Part shown: in pieces, positions 10,509 to 21,323 of the stretch
How the letters are laid out: every line of letters starts with the position of its first letter
Numbering within the stretch: position 1 is the stretch's first letter
Assembly: GCA_023627715.1 (NCBI GenBank)
Contig: JAMAHW010000029.1
Span: 62,001 to 126,000 of the forward strand
Origin: Periconia sp. R9002
Lineage: Eukaryota; Ascomycota; Dothideomycetes; Pleosporales; Periconiaceae
Length of the DNA: 64,000 nt
Direction: 5' to 3'
Notes under the pieces: generated by a model
The model's input: the letters and a program-made list of their open reading frames with translations, nothing else
The model's database searches: none
Told to the model about the DNA's origin: nothing
Position numbers and translations under genes: made by a program

Positions 10509-12415
10509 TTAAGCCTTGAGATCCTCCTCTTCATCCTCCTTCTTGCGACCCTTATAGGTAGTGTCAGCAAGCATATTAAGGGCATCTTCCCTCTTATCCG
10601 TGGGCCTTTGGTGGAACCAAAACATGATTCCACCGATGAAAGCAAGCACAGCGACAATACCGTAGTTCCAGACTAGAAGAGGATCCTCGGAAACGGAGGT
10701 GAATGCCTGCGAAAGAGCTGAAGAGAAGGCGGACATGAAGTGCCAGTACGAAGTGACGAGAGACCGCATGTTTTGGGGCGCTTTGGTGAAGGCGAATTCG
10801 AGACCAGTGATTGATGTGAAGATCTCAGAGAAACCAATAAGGGCGTAGGGAACGATTTGAACCCAAACGCTGATAGGAGCAGGCTCCTTACATTTGTTCA
10901 TGTGGGTGCCGCAAGGTCCTTGCTTGTAGATCTCGTCTTGGATGACCGTTGCCGATACCATGGCCAATGAGCCAAGCATGAAACCAAATGCCATACGCTT
11001 GATGGGCGTGAAACGGATACCCCTCTTGCGAAGAAACGGGTAAAGGAAGTTGTCAACAATCGGGATGAAGATGACAAGGGATATAGGGTTGATGTTGGTG
11101 ATGACATCGTTGGGGAAGCCATTTCGCCTCAGAGTCGCGGCTTGGGACGTCAGGTTGTTGTTCATCTGGTTGTATGAGAGCCAGTAGAGGGGAATCCAAC
11201 TGAAGCATGAGCAAGCACGTAGCCCACGGGCAACTTGGTCGACCCAGGCGTCGTCGAAAATCATCCATGAAGGCTTGTTAGGGCCGAGGTGACTGGGCTT
11301 AACATCCTCCCAGAAAGAGTCGGCCTTCATGTTGCGACGGGTCTGCACCGGGTTGACAGACCATTTGCCTTTCTGTGCAAGGCGCCAAAGCTTCCACGCG
11401 CGAATAAGGACAGAGCCGGTCGGGGGACTACGGCTATACCTGTTGCGGCAGAACCAAAGAACAAGAGGACACAAGCAGAACATGATGGTGGGTAGCAAAA
11501 AGGCACACCAAAAGCCAACGTATTTCTCAACGTAAGCCATGCTGATCTGACCAGCCAAGGAACCGGCGTTGACGAACATGTAGAAGTACAAGAAAATACG
11601 AGAAATTGTGATGGTTGGGTCGGAAATAACGCGCTCGCCGGTCTTCTCATCTACAATGACACGCAGCTTGGTCTGCTTGTACTGTTCAGCGACAAGGGGA
11701 GATATGTTGGCCTTGAACGCTCCCGTTCCGAACCCAAGGATAATGACACCGAGAATGAATGGCGCGATGGCAGCATCACCCGCTAGCACGGTGGGCAATG
11801 AGGAAATGACCAAAAGGATGTGACCCAGAATGGAAAAGGCAATGGCGATAAAAATGGTGTTGAAGCGACCAAGGTACTCATCGGCGATGATGGCACCGAT
11901 GATGGGCGTGGCGTAACTCCAGAACTGATTGAAAGTGGTGATACCGAAGGCAGCGCGCTGCCCCATGCCTAAAGCACCAGGATGGCCTTCGGGATGAGGG
12001 TCTTTACCAGTGGGGTACCCATCTGGCAGTGGGCGCTGGATGAAGTTGGTGTCTGGAGATGGGTGGTCAGCTGTCGACACCCCAAACTGTGATTTCAAGC
12101 CAGGGGAAACATACACAGAACAGAGCAGCCATAGTAACCGAAACGCTCACACAATTCGACGAAAGCGACAGTGTATGCGGTCCAGGGAATCTTGCCTGAC
12201 ACACGGCGCAGAGTGCGCAATTCTTCTTCGGTCGGTTCTTCACCAACTAAGTCGGCCTCGTTGACTTCGATGTCGGCAGGCTTATCGATGCGGGCATCAT
12301 CACGTGTGCTCCCGTCCATGGCTCGCTTGTCACCCATCTCGTAGACAGGCATGGCGATTTCCGGCTCATGGCTCATGGCAATGTCCACAGTGTTCTGAGC
12401 ACCGGCGGCGGCCAT
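10509..12415 (-). CDS. PTR2: Proton-coupled di/tripeptide transporter (POT/PTR2 family)
   Basis: Two exons, 12415..12115 and 12052..10509, give 614 aa. The intron uses a GTATGT donor and CTCCAG acceptor; the junction reads GYYGCSVL|YTNFIQRPLP, as expected for the family. Family marks include the ELCERFGYYG motif in the first helix, GTGAFKANISPLVAEQY, and FYMFVNAGSLAGQISMAYVEK, the classical PTR2 signature. Twelve membrane helices are expected, with a large loop between the sixth and seventh. The first ~90 residues are hydrophilic and acidic, as in yeast Ptr2. The protein should import small peptides with protons at the plasma membrane. A longer in-frame start exists at 12583, but the ATG at 12415 gives the usual MAAAGAQ-type N-terminus and is preferred. 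Confidence 0.93.
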
Positions 12416-14884
12416 AGTTGTCGGCTTGACAATATGTCGTGGCAGCACAGATTGAAGTCCAGTCGAGTGGAGTGGGATTAGGGGAGCGGGGAGGGAATGG
12501 CTCGCTGCTCGACGCGGACAATGCAAGGAGAGGCGCCTCGTATTATTATACTTTGATAACGCCGACCCCCGCGCGCGACCCAATCATCAATGTCTGCGCA
12601 ACAAAGCAAAATGAATGTACTCCCAAGGGCTAGGCAATGCGAAAATCATACTGGATAACGGCTCACGGTTGCTTGCTTTCTTGGAGTCTTGGATGGTTGC
12701 CCGTTATCAACGCCAATACTCTTCTTCCTTTGCTAAGATCTGCGAAGTGGATTAGGGGTGTCTTCACCACTTGGCGGATGCCGCGAGACAAGGCATTGGG
12801 GTGGCGTTAATCGAATCATGGGCGCCGCATCAAACCCAGCTCCAGCTCCAGCTCCAGCTTCATCCCCATGCCCATCCCCATCACGAACCCGTACAAACAC
12901 GAATACGTGGTGTTTCAAGCTGAAATCTATCTAGATAGCTGCTAGGGTGTTACCCTTGCCTCTCGAACGAGATTGTCGTCGAAATTAGCCCGGCACCCGC
13001 ATTACCAGGCCATGGGTACAGGCTCAACCACCCAGCGCACAGGATTCGAAGGATTCTCCAATCTCGAAACCACGCCTTTCTTGGCCATCTCCTTGGCCAC
13101 CCTTGTCACTCGGCCGCTCTCGACCATCATGCCATCAACACAACCTTCAGGTTATGTGACTTATCGCAAATGCAACCACGCAGATTCCCTCCATTCACAG
13201 AAACTTGCGCCCTTCCCAAAAAGGAAGGTTGCTAGCTTGACCGTTTCTGGGCAGAGCCACATCAATCACCAAACGCCACCACTAAAACTCCACCACCGCC
13301 GTGCGTTCCCCAGCTCTCCTTCGTGTTGCGCTGTCGTTCGTTCGTTCCTCGAAACACGGTGTTGGGCTTATCTTCTAGCCTTATCTGGATGAAGCCCCCG
13401 AGTGCCGGGTTCTTCTTTTGCTTCGCCGAAGTATAGTGCGCATTTGCCTGGGCATATATTGGCAGGGCCTCCAGGTCGCGTGAGCTGGAAATTACAAAGG
13501 GTAGGGAAAAGCAGGTGGTTGCTCTGGTTGAGTAATGGATGAAGCTGTGAATCGATGAATGGCTATCGCGGACGCGGGACATTCGTAGGTACCCTGTCTA
13601 AGCCAGATCGTATGTACCGGGTCGCTACAAGGGTCCGATAGTGGGTGGAGATCTACTGTGCATCGATTCTGAACATGCTGCACGCATACACCCAGATAAC
13701 GGATATACTTCTACAGTACGGCGGCGGGGATGTCGATCCAAGAAGACAACAACGCTCGGCAATGAATCCCTCAGGCCCTCGATAGATGCATACAGTATCA
13801 AGCTTACACCGCGTATATCCGTCTCTCACCACCTTTATTCCCATTCTCCTATGTGCATAATAATAAGCCGAAAGGTCTTCTAAGATTCCCTCTCCCCATA
13901 TTGCTTATCTTGCGGATGGCTTACAGCGGTAGAAAAGGAAGAACTTAGGCTCCCGCGGTACTGACGCCACAACAAGCTTGACACGAACGAAGTTGGGCGC
14001 GCTTACTACTTACCTAAGATGGTTGGCGTTTACTGACCACTGCCCGTAGAATGCCTTTTTGGTTCTTTGCGCCCAGCAAAGAATTCTTGTCCTATGTTGG
14101 CAAGAAAATCGCTCAGACGACATGTGGAGCGCATGATGGATTGGGAAGTTGCCGGTGGTTGGATACCGACTTGGCGTGGCCATGGGAAATTGAGTATCGG
14201 GAAGTTGGATGCTGTTCTTGTGGGCATGCTTACGGTTATCCATGGTTCTTGGGTTTTTCTGTTGGAACTTCATGTGATTGCGGGGAATGGTTATACCGTA
14301 GATATCTCTCGTACGGCATACCCTAGAAATTACAGGATATCATGCTACCAGCTTTATTGTTGGATAAAGGTATTAAGTAAACGTTTTGCACAGTACATTG
14401 GCGAGCATCAAGACCGTGAATACTTTGTTCTCAAATACACACAATCCTACGCGTACTAAATGCCTGGGCTCTTTATATTCGAGAGGGAGATTACATAGAT
14501 TGTATGCCTATACGTCAAAAACGAATAGTACGATTGCAGAGTAATTGAATTAAATTCTTGCAGTATCGACTCAAAAAAGAAGAACACAAAGACGTCCTCG
14601 GCCAGTACATGCATATGGGTAAATTGTGGCATTTGCACGATTAACAATAGAAGAAGATGGGAACGCAGTCGGGGCTTTACTCGGTGATGAGAGCGTGCAC
14701 ATTTATATATACGAATAGTACGGCAAGGAGATGAGTGCGAAAGATGTTCAACAGATGGATGATGGGTCGGTACCTTTTGTCTCTAATTCGTTTTTTGCGC
14801 GTCTAAATCTCGTACCCAACTCATTTTCCTGTCGAACTCATCCTTCTCCGCGCCTTTTAAACCCTTCAATTGCGTCTCCCGTAA
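12416..14884. other. Long intergenic stretch with one possible small exon
   Basis: About 2.5 kb without a supported gene. It holds a (CCAGCT)4 hexamer run at 12836-12859 and several small ORFs. The only protein-like piece is a minus-strand frame 13130..13002 ending PVRWVVEPVPMAW, which may be the last exon of a small gene, but no convincing upstream exon was found. The rest shows nothing I can name. Confidence 0.45.
12836..12859. repeat. Hexanucleotide microsatellite (CCAGCT)4
   Basis: Four perfect copies of CCAGCT lie in the non-coding stretch upstream of PTR2. Confidence 0.85.
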
Positions 14885-16643
14885 CTACCTTACAATTTCG
14901 ACCGCTTGATCAAAAGTCTCGTTCGAAGTGTATCCTTCATCAGTCAGGATACCATTCATCTCAGCCCAAAATTCCTGGCTTTGATTGAAATTCTCGACTT
15001 CCTCAGCGTGTCGTCGCAGCTCGTCTTCTGAGAAATGAAATGGGCACGGCTGTTCGGTGTCGAAATGCGCACATTCTCTAGGTAAATCATTGGTTTGGAT
15101 TCAACAACTTGACGAGTGACATCAAACAAACAAAACCGTACCTTTCCACGATCATCAAACACTCCTGCAGTGGATAGAGGCAATTATCCCACGTTGCCCC
15201 CGCAAAAGCATCGAGCTGCTTGAGCGTCTGGCCATGCGGTTGTCGCATCATCTTATAGATCAGTGGGTTCTCTTTGGCCGTCCGTGTTTCGTACGAATGA
15301 ATCAGCATAGATTGCGAAACCTGATATCGTAATCTGTCCTTGGTCGCTTCGTCGAGCTCTTTGAAGTTGTCCGGTAGCTTCATCATCATACCAATGCTAT
15401 AGTCTAACAGCGCCGGCGGTTTAACGCCGATAAATACTGGCGTCGTCCACGCACCCTTCCAGTCGATGAGAGAAGTGATGCGCCCATCCTCTTTGATGTA
15501 GATGTTTCCGGCGTGAAAGTCTGGATGCCATAGGCGAGGCGAGTTGAGTTCTGAGTCGCGGGGGATGATGTGAGGTATTGCGGATAAATGTTTCTGGAGG
15601 GAGGAGATGTGCGCGTCTGGTGAGTGTTGCTCTGTGCTGGTATACTGTAATGCATTCTCGTTGGTCTTTTCGGGATTTGCGAAATTCCTGCTCCAGGCTA
15701 TCTCACGATTTGCAACTGACTCCAGATAGTCTCTCGAGGAAGTCCCTTGGTGAAGCGATTAGCCCGGTGAAAATTTCACTTGGAAGTTCACGAACGACTT
15801 ACAAGGGCCTCGATATTGCTGCATACCGCTACGCTCCTTATTCCAGAATTCCTTTCTAGCAGTCGGACCGATGCAGTATCGGGAGTGAATTTGTTGGGAA
15901 TCTTCAATGTCTGTCCGAGAGACTTGAACAGGTTCACATGCTGGTATACCGCTTTCACGAAAGTATAGTGAACCGATTCTAATTTCGCATTTCGCGCATT
16001 AATTATACCGTCTAAGAATCGGTGGAATCACAACGTACTTGTTGAAAGATACCGAAAGCAACTTTTTCTCGATATCCACAATGTTATGAATGATATCAAG
16101 TTTAGTCCGCAGTTTCAACTTCTCCCAGACATCATGCAGTGAAGTGCCTGCTGCTTCTTCCATTATGATATACTCTGCTTCGACAGGATTTTGATCGGTA
16201 GCGGACCAAGCAAAGACCTTTGGGGCTGGCAATCCTAGGACCGACCTGGCAAAGTCCATGGTAGCCAACTCGGATGAAGTTGTAAGTAGTGGCGGTCCCA
16301 CATTAGAATGCGGTATCTTTGCCACTATTCTTTGACCATTGTCCATGACCAAGCGGTATGCTTTATTATAATTTCCCTTCCTGATCTTGTCCAGAGACGA
16401 ACATTGGTTCGCTCCTACGGTTTGACAGGCGATTTTCTTTAGGTTAATGACGTGGAACCGCCGAGATCGAGAGGCCAGTTGCTGTTGCTCATCCCATAGC
16501 CATCGCCCACTCGTGTAGTTGAATAAAGATTCCAGGTTAGAAGGAGAGTGGAGCAATCTCTTATATGTTTGCCTCTGGGCAAAAGCGAGGCGGGTTGGAA
16601 TGGACCTTACAAAACTAATGAATATGTTTCTTCTGGACGCCAT
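14885..16643 (-). CDS. APH-fold protein kinase-like phosphotransferase (AIM9-like)
   Basis: Four exons, 16643..16039, 15978..15803, 15745..15142 and 15077..14885, join with consistent phases into 525 aa. The pieces would look broken if read without splicing. The protein opens with a basic, possibly mitochondrial leader (MASRRNIFISFVRSIP), then LESLFNYTSGRWLWDEQQQL, typical of the AIM9 and fungal phosphotransferase family. The nucleotide-binding lysine is probably in RIVAKIPH. The catalytic loop HPDFHAGN supplies Asp336 and Asn341, and LIDW supplies the metal-binding Asp355. All catalytic residues are present, so the enzyme looks intact. The C-terminus reads CPFHFSEDELRRHAEE, also usual for the family. 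Relatives are abundant and mostly uncharacterised in filamentous fungi; the substrate is unknown. Confidence 0.87.
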
Positions 16644-17098
16644 AACAGATGTTAAGGAGTTGTAGAAAACCGCAGCGCAGCGAATTGCATGGTATCTAAG
16701 ACGCGGGCCTGTTTTCGCAAGCTACTAGTAAATAATCAGTGGACAGAAGCTGATGTTTTGGGGTTCGTACACGCGCTCCTCTAGCATCGGAGGTGGGTCG
16801 TGCGCCTTCGGGATCAGACACCTGTGCAGACAAAAATTGATTCGCTTGTAAAAAGTTCTCACAAACATACTCTTCAGCCTAGTCGTACGAATCTTTTTTC
16901 CCTTTTTGCTCGCTGAACTAATGTGCTTCTGCCGTTCGATTATCCTTGGCCATTACAACAACAAATATTGATAATTGATTTTCTGATCATTGCTTTTGTG
17001 GCTCGCTGTTCATTTATGTACATAGCCTTAGTACGAGCGTAAAACTATGCTTGTTGAATCCGTTCCTTCATATTGCTGTCTTGGTGCTCCGTAATAGG
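16644..17098. other. Intergenic, promoter side of the kinase-like gene
   Basis: About 455 bp, rather AT-rich in its right part, lie between two minus-strand genes. No RNA gene or repeat was seen. Confidence 0.5.
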
Positions 17099-17821
17099 CT
17101 AGCTAATGCTTGTTTCAACCTTCGTCATAACACCACGCGTGCTTTTGAGGCTATACTCGCTTTCCGGAGCAAAGTGATTGTCATTGGGTTCGTTTGGCTT
17201 CGAAGTTTTGCGAGGCTGGTCCTTGCTCATCCACAGGCAAAGATACTTCCCCAGTTCCCGAATCTCGTTCAATAACTGGTGAAACATCGCGGATTGCTGG
17301 AGTTTCTTGATATTGGTGGCTGCATACCAAAAGATCTGTGCTCTCATAGGATCTTCTTTTGCCCTCTCAGTTATCTCATTGCAAGCAATCTCGAGAAGAT
17401 CACAAACGACTTCATCAGATATGATTGTGTTGACGTGCAATGATTCAGTAAACCTCCACAGCGCATAAGATTGAAACTTGTGCGCCATCAAACGCTCTCC
17501 CATGGCATATAGACGTGCCAACGTGGCAAACTCAGAATAGTGCCTCACCACACGGGAAAGGATTGAGCGATCACGGTAGAGATATTCAACAAAGAATCCA
17601 AAAATTTCCGGATCTTCGTCTTCCATTTCGATGGCGTTCTTGCTCGCTTCTTTAAACCCGCCTGTGAGATTCTTCAAAAACTCCTCCGATTCCGTAGTGA
17701 GGATGACTGAATGGAGATAAAACGTGGTCGATTTCCCGACAGTTACAGTGACAATCTTCGAGGTGAGAGTGCTAACACAAATGAGCTTATCAGAGTTATT
17801 GGATATACTGATACCACTCAC
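17099..17821 (-). CDS. BTB/POZ domain protein
   Basis: One exon encodes 240 aa. Residues ~20-115 follow the BTB pattern: a strand pair (KIVTVTVGKSTTFYLHSVILTTESEEFLKNL), then GFKEASKNAIEMEDEDPEIFGFFVEYLYR, matching the conserved acidic segment and the F-x-x-x-x-x-Y-L-Y motif. The C-terminal half is helical, as in the many small BTB-only proteins of dothideomycetes. Such proteins dimerise and sometimes act as cullin-3 adaptors, but the function here is unknown. The ATG at 17821 directly precedes the domain, and no intron is needed. Confidence 0.85.
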   Translation of the reverse strand: MSGISISNNSDKLICVSTLTSKIVTVTVGKSTTFYLHSVILTTESEEFLKNLTGGFKEASKNAIEMEDEDPEIFGFFVEYLYRDRSILSRVVRHYSEFATLARLYAMGERLMAHKFQSYALWRFTESLHVNTIISDEVVCDLLEIACNEITERAKEDPMRAQIFWYAATNIKKLQQSAMFHQLLNEIRELGKYLCLWMSKDQPRKTSKPNEPNDNHFAPESEYSLKSTRGVMTKVETSIS

Positions 17822-18772
17822 TTTGAGAACTTAACCCTTCCCACCACCTCCAAGGAATTTTGGTCGAGATCCTGTTGATTTTTCGCCATGGCAACTACAG
17901 CACGGATCAGGTCTGAACAGTGCTTGATGCCGACAGGATTCCCAATTCTACTTACCTATGTAGGAGGGGTAACACTGGGTGAAGAAGCAGGATTTGGGAT
18001 ATTGCTAGTCAGTGTAGCGGTCTGGAGGTACTTAATAGTACTGTGAAGAAGTGTTATCCGTCTATCGGATTTGAGGGACGAAGAGACTTTCGTGCAACGA
18101 TCCGCCAGGTTTACTATTGGCTGGCGATTCTGCTGCCTGCCAGCCTGAGGCACAGCAAACATGGAAAGACGCCGATCTTGTCTTGTTTCGAGCATTATCA
18201 AACCTGCAGTCTGAGCATGGATTTTTATCGCTGATTTTTTTTTGCACTGCTCAAGTTATGCAAACAAAGGGACTCTATAACAAACAATAGCGTTTGATGT
18301 CAAAGTCATACGCAAAGCATACTATTTACTTACATGCTTACCACGACAATCGCGCCCTATCGTCCCATTGTAACACAGTGCATGTAATTTTTTCAAACTA
18401 GGTCTAAACAGTCTAGATGGTACTCTGTACTATTTAAAGTGTATAACACTCATACGTAGATGCATTGAGGTGGAGGAGCGTGTAGGTGAATGGCTAACCC
18501 AATGATTTGATTGGTGCAATGACCTTCGCCCATGCTTGTATAGCGTACTACACTTTCTCCGCTTCGACCACCGAGATTCAACTGTAGCAAGCGCGTTATT
18601 TCACCACCTACAGGCAACAATCAACCATTTAATCAAAATAGATGTGTCGTTATGAGCTTTTGAGCGTAGTTCTGGTTTTTATAGACAACCGTTCTGCGGC
18701 CCGGCAACCCCACCAAGAACAGCAACAACAACAATCACCTCACCTAACCAGCGAGGACAGTCCCCCAAGGCC
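17822..18772. other. Divergent intergenic region between BTB gene and GCP4
   Basis: About 950 bp should hold both promoters. It includes a T9-10 run near 18234-18243 and several short ORFs with no signature. Confidence 0.5.
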
Positions 18773-21127
18773 ATGCTCCACGAGATACTCCTCTCGCTCT
18801 CCGGTCACCCCTCGGCGCTCTTCGATCCCGCCCCTTCGCACGTGAAGACAACTCCCAATCATGTAGCTCTTCTATCGCCTCCCGAAGCGGAGCTTCTTTC
18901 CTCTCTCGGCCATTTGTCGCGCGTCCATCGCCGTTTGCGCCAACACGTGGCTCGCCTTGCCGCTTCTCATCCTTCCATCGTGGCCAGAGCAGTGGCCACG
19001 GCCATCAATTCCTACCATCTTGACAGATTTCAGCAGAAGATTTTGGACGTGGAAAGCCGCATCTTGAAGCAAGATGCATCGACAGTCGGCGCTTACAACA
19101 TCGTGCCGCTAGCCACTATTGTGGGCGAATTTTCGGAATGGACAAGAGTAATGGAGTGGCTATGGGCGATCACCAACTTCATTTTGCCATCAGAGGTGCC
19201 GCAAAAAGATGGAAGCCGGACTGAAAACGCATGCTCGGGGGCAGAACTCATCGACAAACTTCGAACAGAAACCCAGACCGGGTATCCCGACATCGAAGAA
19301 GCAGCACACCATCTCAGCACCGTGGCCGAGACCGCATGGCTTCGACAACTCGCCACATGGTTGCTGCATGGCCGCTTGCCTTCGTTCGGCGCATCCGACT
19401 TCTTCATTGAAGATGACTCTGCCGAGGAGCTCTCTTTCACTATACAACATAGGCTACTCCCCAAATTTGTTACACGAGATACAGCGTCTTCGATATTGTT
19501 CGTTGGTAAATCGTTGAACCAGATACGCTCGTTACCCTCCACAACAAAAACACTGGCTAGCGAAGCGTCTGGTCCTTCGGAGTTAGAACTATTGCCAGTA
19601 CATGTGGGCTACCTCTCCGAAGTAACTACTCCCATACTATCGGCCAAGCTTTCAGAAGTGGTTGCGAAAATCCGGTTGTCTTTGTCACGCAATCTCCTCC
19701 AGCACTTACTACCACGCGAAAGGATTGTTGACATCTTATTCTTACTGCACCAATTCTTCCTTCTGGGTCGAGGCGAATTTGCGATGACGCTAATCGCCGA
19801 AGCCGACGAGAAATTACACTCACGGCATCGCATGCCATTATCCTCCAAGCCTGGCAGCGGAATTCAGGGAGTTCTGCTCAAGGAAGCCGAAATCAGCCAG
19901 ACGTTATCCCGATCCTTCACCGTGCTTTCCACACTGAGCGGAGAAGACGATCACACAGACGACATCCTGGATCTCGCTATAGATACGCTTCACTTAACCA
20001 TCTACAATCCCACAAGCCATCGTCCAGGCACACCCGGTCGAGCCAAAGATTCGTCTTCCATTCTCCCTCAGATCGCCAATGTACCTTTCAACAACCTCCT
20101 CCTCTCCATCCCCACGACGCTCACCATGGACATTAAATCACCCTTGGATCTTTTCATGTCCAAATCGGATCTAGAAGTATACACAGTTATCAACGCCTAC
20201 CTCCTTGCACTTCGGCGTGCGCATCTCCACCTCGCTCAGCTATGGCGGCAAAGTTCTATTCGAAGAGAGCACCCTGCGCCCCCGGGTTATCAGTACAGCA
20301 ATCTCCTGCAAGGAAAAGCGATCCTGCAGCGCCGGCGCCAGCGTAACAACGCGCGCACGCGCGAGCTACGGAAAGTGTGGGCGACTTGCGCAGCTGCTGT
20401 CTTCTTCCTTGCGGAGAGCGAGGCGTACTTCCAAGGGGAAGTGGTGCAGGAATCGTTCAAGCATCTCCTGCATTGGGTCAAAAACCCGGTGACGACGACT
20501 GACCCCTCTTCTTCAAGCGTACCTGTATCACAACATCCATCCACATCGTTACCGGCAGCAGCGCCCACATCCGCGCCCACATCAACATCTCCCAAGCACC
20601 AAAAACCTCAGACCCGACAGCACGACCCCGAAGCCCTCTCGCTCGCACACCGTACCTTTTTACATACGATAACTTACTCCCTGCTATTAACCGACACACC
20701 TTTCACCACGCTCCTCCATACACTGTACACGCATATCGACCTACTTACCGCACACTTAACGCGCCTCCAAACCATCCACGCATCCCTCGACGCCGAAGAA
20801 GACGACGGCTTCGAAGACTACAGCCGCGACTGGAACAAGGAACAACGCGAGGTGGGAGTAGAATTGGATCGCGCGAGGAGACGATTAGATGCAGATCTGA
20901 AGGGGCTTGTGGGAAGGTTGAGGGAAATCGATGGGGAGAGGTTGGGTGCCGGTGGCAAGGAAGGTATGCTTGTGGGTGCGAGCACGGGTGGGGTGGATGG
21001 GGAAGCGGCGTATGTGCCGTTGAGGGTTGGGGGTGTGGATCGTTTGTTGATGAAATTGGATTGGGGTGGTGGGGAAGATGATAATGAAGAGGGTGAGGGG
21101 GATGAGGTAGAGTTGTTGATAAGATAA
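18773..21127 (+). CDS. Gamma-tubulin complex component 4 (GCP4/Spc97-Spc98 family)
   Basis: A single exon of 784 codons encodes a protein beginning MLHEILLSLSGHPS, the standard opening of GCP4. The N-terminal GRIP1 part (about residues 1-330) contains SPPEAELLSSLGHLSRVHRRL and EFSEWTRVMEWLWAITNF; the C-terminal GRIP2 part contains LTMDIKSPLDLFMSKSDLEVYTVINAYLLALRRAH, which contacts gamma-tubulin in the family. GCP4 is a structural subunit of the gamma-tubulin ring complex at spindle pole bodies and other microtubule-organising sites. A low-complexity Pro/Ser/Thr insert lies near residues 580-620 and the C-terminus is Gly/Glu-rich. Its stop lies 196 bp from the stop of the convergent F-box gene. 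Confidence 0.9.
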   Translation: MLHEILLSLSGHPSALFDPAPSHVKTTPNHVALLSPPEAELLSSLGHLSRVHRRLRQHVARLAASHPSIVARAVATAINSYHLDRFQQKILDVESRILKQDASTVGAYNIVPLATIVGEFSEWTRVMEWLWAITNFILPSEVPQKDGSRTENACSGAELIDKLRTETQTGYPDIEEAAHHLSTVAETAWLRQLATWLLHGRLPSFGASDFFIEDDSAEELSFTIQHRLLPKFVTRDTASSILFVGKSLNQIRSLPSTTKTLASEASGPSELELLPVHVGYLSEVTTPILSAKLSEVVAKIRLSLSRNLLQHLLPRERIVDILFLLHQFFLLGRGEFAMTLIAEADEKLHSRHRMPLSSKPGSGIQGVLLKEAEISQTLSRSFTVLSTLSGEDDHTDDILDLAIDTLHLTIYNPTSHRPGTPGRAKDSSSILPQIANVPFNNLLLSIPTTLTMDIKSPLDLFMSKSDLEVYTVINAYLLALRRAHLHLAQLWRQSSIRREHPAPPGYQYSNLLQGKAILQRRRQRNNARTRELRKVWATCAAAVFFLAESEAYFQGEVVQESFKHLLHWVKNPVTTTDPSSSSVPVSQHPSTSLPAAAPTSAPTSTSPKHQKPQTRQHDPEALSLAHRTFLHTITYSLLLTDTPFTTLLHTLYTHIDLLTAHLTRLQTIHASLDAEEDDGFEDYSRDWNKEQREVGVELDRARRRLDADLKGLVGRLREIDGERLGAGGKEGMLVGASTGGVDGEAAYVPLRVGGVDRLLMKLDWGGGEDDNEEGEGDEVELLIR

Positions 21128-21323
21128 CGGGCAGCATATGTGTAAAGACTTTCATTCTGTTGTTTGTGCAGGGGAAAGATGATGGGTATAGTACAGTAAA
21201 ATCGAGTACAAAATTGTACCACAGTATGAACAATGAGCATGCACTTGATCATCCTCAAAGGCCAAAGAGGCGCTGGAGGCTGTGGATATCACTCAATACC
21301 TCTCCCAGTCTGGTCGCAGTGAG

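Noticed and set aside
14885..16643. The kinase-like fragments as a broken pseudogene
   Set aside because: Three short introns with proper ends join all fragments in frame, and all catalytic residues are present.
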